Notes: generated by a model from the sequence alone, not told the origin. Counted from the stretch's first letter, positions 1 to 8,395 are shown. The stretch is DNA of 35,708 bases from Gemmatimonadota bacterium (GCA_029262115.1 JAJCZZ010000037.1:1-35708), one strand, 5' to 3'. Program-made: numbers and translations.

Positions 1-25
1 GGCGGGGATGCGGCCACTTACCTAC

Positions 26-65
26 TGAATCCGCCTACGCGGCGATGAATCCACCTACGTGGCGA
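26..65. repeat. Tandem pair of 20-nt units
   Basis: Units 26-45 and 46-65 abut directly and differ at two positions (G to A and C to T). Each unit contains a 4-bp inverted repeat around CTAC, CCGC/GCGG in the first and CCAC/GTGG in the second, so the two differences preserve pairing. Confidence 0.6.
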
Positions 66-183
66 GGCGGCGGTTGCTTCATCGCCGAGCAGGGGGGACC
101 GCGTTCGTCGGTGGCCGTGCGCTCGCGACGCCACAAGGAACCGTTACGCCGGACGCGCCACACGGGAATCATCTTCGCTCCTT

Positions 184-209
184 TATAATTTTACATAATA
201 TGTATTATA
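184..209. promoter_or_regulatory. AT-rich palindromic patch
   Basis: A short, very AT-rich segment in GC-rich DNA. It contains TATAAT at 184-189, the 13-nt palindrome TACATAATATGTA at 192-204, and a second TATAAT on the minus strand at 204-209. It could hold divergent -10 elements or an operator. No matching -35 box or downstream gene was found on either strand. Confidence 0.3.
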
Positions 210-403
210 CGAAGCAACGACGAAACGAATAGGACGACCGAACCCCAACCCCCCCACGGATTCCCCCGACCGAACGGACTCCCCCCCGTCTCTCCCCGAA
301 ACAGGCGCTTGCGTCCCGTCGGCCGGGTTTGACCGTGGTCGGACGGTCACCGCCGCCCATCTGGCCGGTCGCTCCGACGTCCGGTGATGGCCTCCAACAC
401 ACA

Positions 404-535
404 AAAGTGCACACTTGTGCGGGCAAAATCATCGAGTGTGCACTTTCCACGAATTATTCCGCACAACTCACCAAGCGTTCCCGGTGGGTCCCACGGGTGG
501 TGAGAAATGTGGAACTATTCCCCACAACTCACCAA
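404..535. repeat. Cluster of TGTGC/GCACA inverted repeats
   Basis: A perfect 12-bp inverted repeat pairs 404-415 with 435-446 across a 19-nt spacer. A 20-nt direct repeat (455-474 and 516-535) has one mismatch. Each copy can close a hairpin: GAG(434-436)/CTC(467-469) with TGTGC(437-441)/GCACA(461-465), and TGGTGAG(498-504)/CTCACCA(528-534) with TGTGG(508-512)/CCACA(522-526). The single mismatch between copies is matched by a change in the opposite arm. It may be a repeated operator or a small structured RNA. Confidence 0.5.
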
Positions 536-725
536 CGAGTGAATCTGGGTGAACGAGTCTGACGTTTCGTCTGTTGGGGTGGACGCGAGCCGCGCCACCG
601 ACGTCGGCTCGCCGGGCGCCGACTCTCTCGCACCAAGTCACGGTCGGCACGCCCGGATCGCCGCCTCCGGCCCGTTCGGCCTCGAGATCCGCACGTCTGT
701 CGGCGCGCCCCAAGGCGGCGCGCTT

Positions 726-848
726 CCCCCAAAGAGCGTCGTCGTCGGGGTTGTTGCTACCCCGCCTCTTCCGCGATCGCCAGCAGCGTGGCCTGCCCCC
801 CCCGAAGAGCGTCGTCGTCGCGGTTGTTGCTACCCCGCCTCCTACGCG
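726..848. repeat. 50-nt direct repeat, offset 73 nt
   Basis: Segments 726-775 and 799-848 are near-identical, sharing AAGAGCGTCGTCGTCG and GGTTGTTGCTACCCCGCCTC, with a few substitutions. The second copy runs into the last codons of the minus-strand TPR gene, whose stop is at 842-844. The first copy can form a short GGGGT/ACCCC hairpin, so it may have arisen by duplication of a gene end or terminator. Confidence 0.6.
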
Positions 849-1528
849 TTCAACTCCGCCAGCCGCATCTCGTACAAACCGCGCTGCTGATCATTGTCGT
901 CCATGTCGGCCAGGATGCGCTCGTAGAGCTGACGGGCACCGGCCGCGTCGCCCTGATCGGCCCGAATGCGCGCGGCGGCCTCGAGCGCGGCCCGGACCTG
1001 GAAGTCCAAGTCGGACCGGTCGGCGATCCGCATGTAGATCGCCTCGGCGTCCTCCCAGCGACGTTCCTGCTCGTACGCCGATCCCAACAGCGCGGCGGCT
1101 TGCATCTCGAGCGGCGCGCGCGGTGAGGACCCCATCGGCTCCAACACGGCCAGCGCCTGCTGCGGCTGGTCCGTCTGGAGGTAGAGCTCCCCGAGCATCA
1201 TCCGCGCCTCGCCGGCGTAGGGCGTGCCGCCGAAACGGTCCAGAAACGTCGCGAGGTCGGCCTTCGCGCCCTCGAGGTCCTGCATGGCGACGGTCTGATG
1301 GATGGCCTCGAGCTGTTGGCCGGCCTGCTGGGACTGCTGCGTGCTGAACCGCTGGTAGTACACGATGCCGGCCACGGCGATCACAGCGACGACGGCCAGG
1401 ATGGTGATCAGGTGCTGGTTGTTCTTCGCCCAACCCGACATCTCCAGGGTCGTTGCGATGAACACGTCATCCGGGTCGCTCTGGTTGTTCTGAGGGACGC
1501 GGCTGGCCCCGGGGTGGCGCTTCGTCAT
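842..1528 (-). CDS. YfgM-like single-TM tetratricopeptide protein
   Basis: A 228-residue protein with a charged cytoplasmic N-terminus, one hydrophobic segment at about residues 40-58, then an extracytoplasmic alpha-helical region with TPR-type helix pairs (ELYLQTDQPQQALAVLEPMG is typical). The layout, one TM helix followed by TPRs, matches the YfgM / TPR_21 family, whose E. coli member associates with SecYEG and periplasmic chaperones; the role here is inferred. The ATG at 1528 was chosen because the longer open frame adds a non-family extension. No strong Shine-Dalgarno is visible. It is followed downstream by the direct repeat at 726-848. Confidence 0.7.
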   Translation of the reverse strand: MTKRHPGASRVPQNNQSDPDDVFIATTLEMSGWAKNNQHLITILAVVAVIAVAGIVYYQRFSTQQSQQAGQQLEAIHQTVAMQDLEGAKADLATFLDRFGGTPYAGEARMMLGELYLQTDQPQQALAVLEPMGSSPRAPLEMQAAALLGSAYEQERRWEDAEAIYMRIADRSDLDFQVRAALEAAARIRADQGDAAGARQLYERILADMDDNDQQRGLYEMRLAELNA

Positions 1529-1663
1529 ACCTGGCGTGTCCGACTCGATTGGGGAGGTTCCGGAAAACGGCCCGGAAAAGCCCCAAAAGCTAGAGCCACC
1601 GCGAATACGGGTCAACGTGGAATCGCGGCGCCCCGCTGGTGCCCCCGTACGGCCGAGCGCAGG

Positions 1664-2956
1664 TCATGTCGGAGCGCCACCCGCTCGTCCGAGGACCGGG
1701 CGGGTGGCGAGATAGACGGCCGCAAGCGACAGCGGCAACGCCATCAGGGCGGCGCTGCGCGGTCCCACCACATCGGCCAGAACCCCCACTCCGAGCACGC
1801 CGAACGATCCGGCGGCCCAAGCGAGTCCCATCACGATCCCCGAGCCGACGGCAGCCCCCTTCGGTAGCAGCTCCTGTGCGATCACGACAACCGGAGGCAG
1901 CGTCGCCATCCCCAGGAAACCCGCGAACCCCGCCGCGACCAGGGCTACCGGCGAGCCCGGTGGAAGGGCCATGGCCGCCAGATGGGCCGGAACGGCGAGG
2001 GCACAGAGGCTTCCCAGGACGACCCGCCGATCGTACCGGTCGGCCATGAAGCCCCCGGCGATCGTGCCGAACGCCTGCGCGCCCAGGTAGGCGGTGAGCG
2101 CCACGGCGCCGAGGGTCTCCGAACCGCCCACTTCGGCCACGATGATCGGTTCGAGCGTGACGAAAATGCGCTGAGAGAACGCCATCAGGGCACTGACACC
2201 GAACACGAGCCCGAGCGGTCCGACCAGATGGGACAGCACCTCCCGCGGTCCGGGGGGAAGGTGCGCCGACGCCCGCGCCTCGGACCGTCCGCTTGGGAGC
2301 GCCCGGAAAAGGAACGGTGTGAGGACGACGGCCGGGATCATTGCCACCCAGAGCCCCTCGAGCCCACGCCACTGCACGATTCCTACGGCAATGAGCGGTC
2401 CCAGCGCGAAGCCGGCGGTGCCCCCGAACGAGAAGACCGACATCCGCAGACCGCTCCCCTTCCCTTCCTCGACCCGCACCGCGTACGAGGCCCCGGGGGG
2501 ATGAAACGCCGCGCTCCCCAGCCCGCCCATGAGGAGAAGCACGAGGAGCACCGAGAACGACGGCGCCCAGCCGATGAGCGACACGAACACCGCGGACGCC
2601 AAGGGACCAAGCACGACGAAGATGCGTCGGCCGAACCGGTCGGCGAGATACCCGAGGAGCGGCTGGAGCAGCGACGCGGCGATCGAAAAGCCCATCGCGA
2701 GCGTGGTGGCCATTGCAATCGACAGCCCCAACCGGTCCATGATGCGCGGCAGGAGCGGGGGGACGAAGGCCGCGTACGCGTCGTTCATCCCGTGGGCGAG
2801 CGCCACCACGAGCGCCACACGAGCGGCTGCGGAACGAGGCGATGGCGGGACGGCGCGGTCCGCGCGTGTAGGCGCCGTGGGCACGGGCGATAGAGGCACG
2901 GAAAAGCGGCGGGACGGGGTGAGAGAATCCGCGGGGCGGGAGCGGCGAAAGACCAC
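1664..2956 (-). CDS. MFS transporter, fosmidomycin-resistance (Fsr)-like
   Basis: About 430 residues and 12 predicted membrane helices. After a basic, Pro/Ser-rich N-terminus the first helix carries HGMNDAYAAFVPPLLP, typical of the Fsr subfamily. The conserved loop GYLADRFGRR (MFS motif A) and FHPPGASYA between helices 4 and 5 also fit Fsr-like exporters, and a second motif-A-like loop, GGFMADRYDRR, opens the C-terminal half. It probably exports a small amphiphilic compound by proton antiport; the substrate cannot be read from sequence. The start is uncertain: 2956 is a GTG without a good ribosome binding site, and GTGs at 2899 and 2884 are alternatives. Confidence 0.8.
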   Translation of the reverse strand: MVFRRSRPADSLTPSRRFSVPLSPVPTAPTRADRAVPPSPRSAAARVALVVALAHGMNDAYAAFVPPLLPRIMDRLGLSIAMATTLAMGFSIAASLLQPLLGYLADRFGRRIFVVLGPLASAVFVSLIGWAPSFSVLLVLLLMGGLGSAAFHPPGASYAVRVEEGKGSGLRMSVFSFGGTAGFALGPLIAVGIVQWRGLEGLWVAMIPAVVLTPFLFRALPSGRSEARASAHLPPGPREVLSHLVGPLGLVFGVSALMAFSQRIFVTLEPIIVAEVGGSETLGAVALTAYLGAQAFGTIAGGFMADRYDRRVVLGSLCALAVPAHLAAMALPPGSPVALVAAGFAGFLGMATLPPVVVIAQELLPKGAAVGSGIVMGLAWAAGSFGVLGVGVLADVVGPRSAALMALPLSLAAVYLATRPVLGRAGGAPT

Positions 2957-3428
2957 GGACGCCCAAGGGAGGGCGTCGGCGCGGCGGACGATAACGCGGT
3001 CGGGCTGGGTCGACCACCGCCCCCGTGGCCACCGCCGCCCGTCCGCGGTGAGCCCTCAATCGCGCGGGATCGCCTTCGGTGTCGGACCGACGGTCCGCCC
3101 TCAACCTCCGACCGCGTCCGCCGTCGCGTCGCCCTCCCGCGGCGACTACTGCCGCCGGTCCACCGTGAGCCCTCATCGCGCGGGATCGCCCTCGACTTCC
3201 AACCGACCGCCATCCTCCGCGCACCTCACCTGCGCCTGGCGGTCGCCGCGTCGCGCCCAATCCGACCGACGATCACCCTCGACCTGCGACCGACCCTCCT
3301 GGTCCGCCCACCTCACCCGTGTCTGGCGGGTCGCCGCGTCGCGCCCCAAGCTGAAGGCCCTGGGGTTCACCGTGACCACCTCGGCCGCCGCTCAAGTTCC
3401 GTCCGAATCGCATCGCCTGGAGTCGTAG
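2957..3428. repeat. Divergent intergenic region with degenerate repeats
   Basis: This 472-bp gap separates the minus-strand MFS gene from the plus-strand ggt gene. It is built largely of diverged repeats: a GTGAGCCCTCA-TCGCGCGGGATCGCC block occurs near 3045 and 3166, and a longer block at 3184-3260 recurs at 3271-3350, sharing the segment CACCTCACC, then CTGGCGG and TCGCCGCGTCGCGCCC. No gene is supported. Promoters for both flanking genes must lie here, but none stands out. Confidence 0.55.
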
Positions 3429-5156
3429 ATGATCCGCGTCCGTCCCGTCCTGACCAGCGTTTTCGCCGTCCTGGCACTGCACGCGTGCCAACCATCCGGA
3501 CAGCCCGGTTCCGTCGAACCGGATCGCGCCGCCCAGGTCGTGTACGCACCGACCAACCGGCCCGACGTGCGCGGAAGCCGGGGAGCCGTGTCCGCCGGAC
3601 ACCCTCTGGCTGCCCAGGCCGGGCTGCAGGCGCTGCACGACGGCGGCAACGCGGTCGACGCGGCGCTGACCATGGCGGCGGTCCTCGCGGTGGTGCGCCC
3701 ACACATGAACGGAGTCGGCGGCGATGCGTTCGTCTTCGTGTGGGAGGCCGCCACCCGTGAGGTTCACGCGCTGAATGGGAGCGGCCGGTCGGGTGCTTTG
3801 GCCACGCCCGACTTCTTCCGGGGCGCGGGGCTCGACGAGGTCCCGGAACGGGGCGGAAAGGCGGTCAGCGTGCCCGGAGCGGTGGCTGCCTGGATCGATG
3901 TGCACGAGCGGTTTGGTACGCGCGACCTGACTGAGCTTCTTGCTCCCGCGATCCACTATGCGCGAGAGGGCTTTCCGGTATCGGCGCGCCTGGCCGCCGA
4001 TATCGCGGCGCAGGGCGGACCCCTCAACACGGCCGGCAAGGCGCAGTACATGCCGGGCGGCGCCCCGCCTCCGGTGGGGTCGCTGTTCAAGAACCCGGCC
4101 CTGGCCCGCACGCTGGAGCGCATCGCGGCCCACGGAAAGGACGGCTTCTACACGGGGCCGGTGGCCGACCGCATTGCCCGCTTCGTCGCCGGCGAGGGCG
4201 GACACATCCGGGCTGCCGACCTGGCCGCGCACACGTCCACCTGGGTCGACCCCCTGCGGGCGGAGTACCTCGGCCACGACTTCCTGGTCTTCCCGCCCAA
4301 CACCCAGGGCCTGGCCCAACTTCAACTCTTCACCATGGCCCGGTCGCACGACCTCGAGCGCCAGCAACGCAACAGCGCCCCCTACCTCCACACGCTGATC
4401 GAGCTCAAGAAGCTGGCATTCGCCGACCGGGACCGCTGGGCGGGCGATCCGGAGCACATGGACCTCCCGGTCGACCAGTTGCTGGATCCGGGTTACCTCG
4501 GGCGGCGCGCCCGGCTGATATCCCCGGAGATGGCCGCGCGGGAGGTCCCACCGGGCATCGGAGATGCGCTCCCGGAGCCGGCCGACACCGACGATTCGGG
4601 CGACACGGTTTATCTCACCGTGGTGGACGCGGACGGTAACGCGGTGAGCTGGATCCAGTCGCTCTACGCGGGCTTCGGGTCGGGTCTGTTCGAACCGGAG
4701 ACGGGCGTCATGCTGCACAACCGCGGCGCTCTGTACACCCTCCAGGACGGGCACCCCAACCAGGTGGCCCCCCACACCCGGCCCTACCACACGCTGACGC
4801 CGATGATGGTCCTGCGGGACGGCGACTTCGCGTTCACGATGGGCACGCCCGGCGGGGACTCTCAGCCGCAGACGCTGATCCAGATCGTGAACAACCTCCT
4901 GGTGTTCGGGATGTCGCCCCAGGCAGCCATCGAGGCACCCCGGTTTCGTTCGTACGGTGGAGTGCGGGTGGACATGGAGGACCGCATGCCGGCGCAGTCG
5001 GTAGCCCGGATGAGGGCCATGGGCCACGACATCCGGCTGATTCCGGGGTGGACGGCCACGTTCGGGGGGGCGCAGATGATCATGCGCGACCCGGAGTCCG
5101 GGACGTTGGTGGTGGGCTCCGACCCCCGCCGGGAAGCGTACGGGCTGGCCTGGTGA
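3429..5156 (+). CDS. ggt: Gamma-glutamyltransferase, lipoprotein
   Basis: A 575-residue Ntn-hydrolase precursor that should cleave glutathione and other gamma-glutamyl compounds and transfer the glutamyl group. A signal peptide ends in lipobox LHAC (Cys20), implying membrane anchoring outside the cytoplasm. The small subunit would start at Thr393 in the context SGDTVYLTVVDADGNAVS, where autoproteolysis creates the nucleophile. Oxyanion-type loops NGVGGDAF and GTPGGDS are present. A GGAG Shine-Dalgarno sits 6 nt before the ATG. The stop overlaps the next start by one base (TGATG), so it leads an operon with a DUF423 protein and a sirtuin. A gamma-glutamyl-type acylase of the same superfamily is the main alternative. 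Confidence 0.93.
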   Translation: MIRVRPVLTSVFAVLALHACQPSGQPGSVEPDRAAQVVYAPTNRPDVRGSRGAVSAGHPLAAQAGLQALHDGGNAVDAALTMAAVLAVVRPHMNGVGGDAFVFVWEAATREVHALNGSGRSGALATPDFFRGAGLDEVPERGGKAVSVPGAVAAWIDVHERFGTRDLTELLAPAIHYAREGFPVSARLAADIAAQGGPLNTAGKAQYMPGGAPPPVGSLFKNPALARTLERIAAHGKDGFYTGPVADRIARFVAGEGGHIRAADLAAHTSTWVDPLRAEYLGHDFLVFPPNTQGLAQLQLFTMARSHDLERQQRNSAPYLHTLIELKKLAFADRDRWAGDPEHMDLPVDQLLDPGYLGRRARLISPEMAAREVPPGIGDALPEPADTDDSGDTVYLTVVDADGNAVSWIQSLYAGFGSGLFEPETGVMLHNRGALYTLQDGHPNQVAPHTRPYHTLTPMMVLRDGDFAFTMGTPGGDSQPQTLIQIVNNLLVFGMSPQAAIEAPRFRSYGGVRVDMEDRMPAQSVARMRAMGHDIRLIPGWTATFGGAQMIMRDPESGTLVVGSDPRREAYGLAW

Positions 5157-5527
5157 TGGACCGCACGTTCTTCGGCATCGGCGCCCTGTTGGCCTTCGTC
5201 GGCGTCGGGCTCGGCGCGTTCGGCGCCCACGCGCTGCGCGCGACCCTCGCGCCCGCGGACCTGGTCATCTTCGAGACCGGCGTGCGCTACCAGATGTATC
5301 ACGCGCTCGCCCTGCTGATGGTGGGGTGGGCGTGGAGCCGGTGGCCGGTGCCCGCGGTGTCGGTGGCGGGATGGCTGTTCGTCGCGGGCATCGCCGTGTT
5401 CTCGGGATCGCTCTACCTATTGGTTCTCACGGGTGCGCGCTGGCTCGGGGCCGTCACGCCGATCGGGGGGGTCTGCTTCCTGGCAGGCTGGCTGTGCCTC
5501 GCATGGGCGGCGCTACGCGGCTCCTGA
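5156..5527 (+). CDS. DUF423 family small membrane protein
   Basis: A 123-residue protein with four hydrophobic helices. The N-terminus carries GAFGAHAL, characteristic of DUF423 (E. coli YgdD family), followed by a TGVRYQMYHALALL segment also typical of the family. The function is unknown; it is an integral inner-membrane protein of the expected family length. The ATG overlaps the TGA of ggt, so it is probably translated by coupling, and only 4 nt separate it from the sirtuin gene. Confidence 0.88.
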   Translation: MDRTFFGIGALLAFVGVGLGAFGAHALRATLAPADLVIFETGVRYQMYHALALLMVGWAWSRWPVPAVSVAGWLFVAGIAVFSGSLYLLVLTGARWLGAVTPIGGVCFLAGWLCLAWAALRGS

Positions 5528-5531
5528 CCGG

Positions 5532-6335
5532 ATGACCGAGCGCTTCGCGCCACCCGAGGCCGACGTCGATCGCGCCCGACGCCTCCTTCGTGACGCGAAC
5601 GGGATCGTGGTGCTCACGGGCGCGGGCGTGTCGGCCGAATCGGGCGTCCCGACTTTCCGGGGAGCCGGCGGTCTCTGGCGCGATCACCGTCCGGAAAAGC
5701 TCGCAACGCCCGAGGCGTTCGCCCGCGACCCCCTTCTCGTCTGGAGCTGGTACCAATGGCGGCGCGACCTGGTCGAGCGGTGCGAGCCGAACGCGGCGCA
5801 CCACGCTCTGGCGCAGCTTTGCTCGGATCGCAGCGACGTCCGACTGGTGACCCAGAACGTCGACGGGCTCCACGAGCGTGCCTCCGACGCGATCGGGGCG
5901 GCCGGCGCCACCGCTGTGCAGCCGCTCACCCTGCACGGCTCGCTGTTCGGGACCCGCTGCACAGGCTGCGGGACACGAAGCGGGGCCCGGAGTCAGCGTG
6001 TCGACACGACCTCGGTCGATACGCTGCCCCGGTGCGATGGGTGTGGCGCGCCCCTCCGTCCCGACGTTGTCTGGTTCGGCGAATCGCTCGACGCCGACGT
6101 GCTCGAGACGGCCTTCGAAGCCGCCCGCGCGTCCGAAGTGTGCTTCGTCATCGGAACGAGCGCGTTGGTTCAGCCGGCCGCCTCGATCCCGCTCGCCACC
6201 CTCGATGCCGGCGGATCCATCATCGAAGTGAACCCCGGCGCCACCCTGCTGTCGGGGCTGGCGAGCGTCTCGCTACGAGCCCCCGCGGCCTCGACAGTCC
6301 CCTTGCTCCTGTCGCGCCCTTCCTCCTCGACGTGA
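5532..6335 (+). CDS. NAD-dependent protein deacylase (sirtuin, CobB-like)
   Basis: A 267-residue Sir2-family enzyme that removes acyl groups from protein lysines using NAD. Visible motifs are the NAD-binding GAGVSAESGVPTFRG near residues 30-44, TQNVDGLHERA, catalytic His135 in LHGSLF, and a complete zinc tetrad Cys143, Cys146, Cys168 and Cys171. Tyr74 and Arg77 form the YxxR pair that in class III sirtuins (CobB, SIRT5) recognises acidic acyl groups, so desuccinylase or demalonylase activity is likely in addition to deacetylation. It is the third gene of the ggt/DUF423/sirtuin operon, starting 4 nt after the previous stop. Confidence 0.92.
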   Translation: MTERFAPPEADVDRARRLLRDANGIVVLTGAGVSAESGVPTFRGAGGLWRDHRPEKLATPEAFARDPLLVWSWYQWRRDLVERCEPNAAHHALAQLCSDRSDVRLVTQNVDGLHERASDAIGAAGATAVQPLTLHGSLFGTRCTGCGTRSGARSQRVDTTSVDTLPRCDGCGAPLRPDVVWFGESLDADVLETAFEAARASEVCFVIGTSALVQPAASIPLATLDAGGSIIEVNPGATLLSGLASVSLRAPAASTVPLLLSRPSSST

Positions 6336-6418
6336 ATGACCATAGAACAGATACGTCTCATACGGTGTAGCTGGCAGATCCCGCGTCCCTGCCCGCCCCG
6401 CCCCATCTGGACAAGTCC

Positions 6419-8395
6419 ATGCGCCGAGCGTCGTCCGTTCTCGTTGCCATCCTGTTCGCCGCGTGTGGTGGCGACGGTCCGTCCCAGCCGCAGGTGTCGA
6501 GCGTCGCGGTGACTCCCGCCTCGTCGACCCTCTCCGCCGTCGGCGCGACCGTCCAGTTGAGCGCGCAGGCGCGCGACGCGGCCGGAGCGTCGGTCACGGG
6601 GCAGTCGGCCACCTGGGCGAGCGACGCTACCACCGTGGCGACCGTCTCGACGACCGGACTCGTAACCGCCGTGGCGCCCGGAACCGCGGCCATCACCGCC
6701 ACCGTGGCGGGCGTGGCCGGGTCGGCGGTCATCACGGTGAACCAGCCGGCCCAGGCGTGCGAGGCCCCCGCGACCGTTTCGCTCAGCGCAGGTCAGTCCC
6801 AAGCGTTCGACTCCAACGACTGCTTCATCCTGCCGGCGGGCGCAAACGGCGACCGATACCGAGTCGTCGTCACTCGGCCCGACTCGGCAGGGGCCAGTTC
6901 GGTGGCGGACGTCACGCTCCACGTGACGGGAATCGGCGTGACCGCGGCCCCCGTCGGGAGCGCCGCACCGTCCTCCCCGCAGACCGGGCCGACTCTCCGA
7001 CTCGACCGGGGACTCATGGAGGCGGTGGCGGTCTCCCGGACGACCGAGGCGTTCCACCGCGAGTTGAGAGCCCGCGAAGCCGGCCTCTTCGCCGAGGCCG
7101 CCGCCGGAACCGCGCGGCTGGCCCCCGCGACCCGAGCCGCGGGGCCCCTCATGGCGTCCGCGGCCTCCGCCGAGCGCATCACCATCGATACCAGCACGCC
7201 CAACTCGTGCACGGCGGGAACCGGTCCGAAGGCGACGGCGTTCCTCGTCTTCGAAAACGACGACGTGGCCATCTATCAGGACAGCGTTCAACGGGCGAAC
7301 GCCCCCATCAGCATCGGGCACGCGCAGCAGATGGGGACGTACTACTCGGCGTACGCGAAGGACATGATCAACGCGTACTTCGGTCAGATCTCGGACATCG
7401 ACGGCAACGGCAAGATCGTCGTGTTCGCATCGCCGACCGTGGGCTCCGGGATCGCGGCGTTCGTCTGGAGCGGCGACTTCTTCACGACCGAGTCGTGCCC
7501 CGCGTCGAACGAGATGGAGCTCATCTTCTTCAATGCGTCGGTCATCAGCGCCATGGGCGGCGAATCGCCCAACTACCAGGCGCTCGAGACCCTGGCGCAC
7601 GAGGCAAAGCACGTCGTGTCGCTCCGCCGACGGATCGACGCGAGTCAGGCGGCTGGGGCCGGCCGATTCCATGCGACCTGGATTGAGGAAGGCACCGCGG
7701 AAATCGCCGGGGGGATGTCGTCTCGAATCGCCTGGGCGGCCACGGGGGGTCCGCCCGTCGGAGCCAAAGTAACCCGCTCCGACCTCGGCGCGAATGGCGT
7801 CAACGTGACGCCGGAGAACTACGGCATCTTGCTGCGCCTCGTTCGATCGCTCTGGTATCTGGACAGCCAGCCGAACGGTCTGGTCGTCACGCCCTCCGGC
7901 GCCGATACCAACCACAGCCTCTACGGCTCCGGCTGGCACTTTCACCGCTGGCTCGGCGATGCGTACGGCAACGCGGCGCTGCCGCAAGCGGACTCCTCCC
8001 TCTTCCGCGCGCTGACCGACTCGACTGCGGGTCAGGGCACGAACGGGCTCCGCCAGCAGACCGGTAAGGCGTTCCGCGAGCTGTTCCGCGAATACGCGAC
8101 CGCCGTGGCGCTCCACGGGACGGGGGCGCCCGAAGGCCCGCTCAACTTCACGAGTTACGACTTCATCTCGGCCACGAACGTTCTCGCGGATCAGCCCGAA
8201 GGCGAGTACCCGTGGCCCGTCACCACGAGCGGCCTGGGGCCGTCGAAGACCTTCAGGACCGCCGACTACACCGGAAAACTCGGGCCGACGGGCATCCGGG
8301 TGCACGACCTCGTGTCGAACGGCACGGGAACGGGCGCGCAGATCCACCTCGACATGGACGTTCCGGGCGAGATGCTGGTGGTGCGGATCCGATAG
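6419..8395 (+). CDS. Ig-like (BIG2) lipoprotein with HExxH metallopeptidase domain
   Basis: A 658-residue exported protein. The signal peptide ends in LFAAC (Cys16), so it is a lipoprotein. Residues about 24-110 form a bacterial Ig-like BIG2 domain (VAVTPASSTLSAVGATVQL, then GLVTAVAPGTAAITAT). A central domain ends in a gluzincin-like zinc site: His394-Glu395-x-x-His398 in ETLAHEAKHVVSL, with WIEEGTAE about 25 residues later supplying a candidate third ligand (Glu424). The layout resembles the hyicolysin (M30) type of peptidases. The C-terminal part is unassigned. It probably acts at the cell surface on an unknown protein. Confidence 0.75.
   Translation: MRRASSVLVAILFAACGGDGPSQPQVSSVAVTPASSTLSAVGATVQLSAQARDAAGASVTGQSATWASDATTVATVSTTGLVTAVAPGTAAITATVAGVAGSAVITVNQPAQACEAPATVSLSAGQSQAFDSNDCFILPAGANGDRYRVVVTRPDSAGASSVADVTLHVTGIGVTAAPVGSAAPSSPQTGPTLRLDRGLMEAVAVSRTTEAFHRELRAREAGLFAEAAAGTARLAPATRAAGPLMASAASAERITIDTSTPNSCTAGTGPKATAFLVFENDDVAIYQDSVQRANAPISIGHAQQMGTYYSAYAKDMINAYFGQISDIDGNGKIVVFASPTVGSGIAAFVWSGDFFTTESCPASNEMELIFFNASVISAMGGESPNYQALETLAHEAKHVVSLRRRIDASQAAGAGRFHATWIEEGTAEIAGGMSSRIAWAATGGPPVGAKVTRSDLGANGVNVTPENYGILLRLVRSLWYLDSQPNGLVVTPSGADTNHSLYGSGWHFHRWLGDAYGNAALPQADSSLFRALTDSTAGQGTNGLRQQTGKAFRELFREYATAVALHGTGAPEGPLNFTSYDFISATNVLADQPEGEYPWPVTTSGLGPSKTFRTADYTGKLGPTGIRVHDLVSNGTGTGAQIHLDMDVPGEMLVVRIR

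Larger units (their letters stand above)
1..841. other. Gene-poor region with repeats and hairpins
   Basis: No open frame here has a recognisable product or a convincing ribosome binding site; the frames that stay open are compositional. The stretch holds a tandem pair of 20-nt units (26-65), an AT-rich palindromic patch (184-209), a cluster of TGTGC/GCACA inverted repeats (404-535), a 7-bp inverted repeat (585-591 with 606-612) and a 50-nt direct repeat (726-775 and 799-848). It lies downstream of the minus-strand TPR gene, so part of it may be that gene's 3' region. Confidence 0.6.

Noticed and set aside
404-535. DnaA-box cluster or replication origin
   Set aside because: The TATTCC-CACAA segments resemble but do not match TTATNCACA, and no dnaA, dnaN or other origin genes are nearby.
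1590-5027. Long minus-strand open frames near the MFS gene and opposite ggt
   Set aside because: Both are frame-shifted or antisense readings of well-recognised genes and have repetitive Arg-rich composition.
6170-8347. Very long minus-strand open frame opposite the Ig-like metallopeptidase gene
   Set aside because: Its product is Arg/Gly-rich with no motif, an effect of high GC content. The plus-strand frame has a lipobox, an Ig-like domain and a zinc site.
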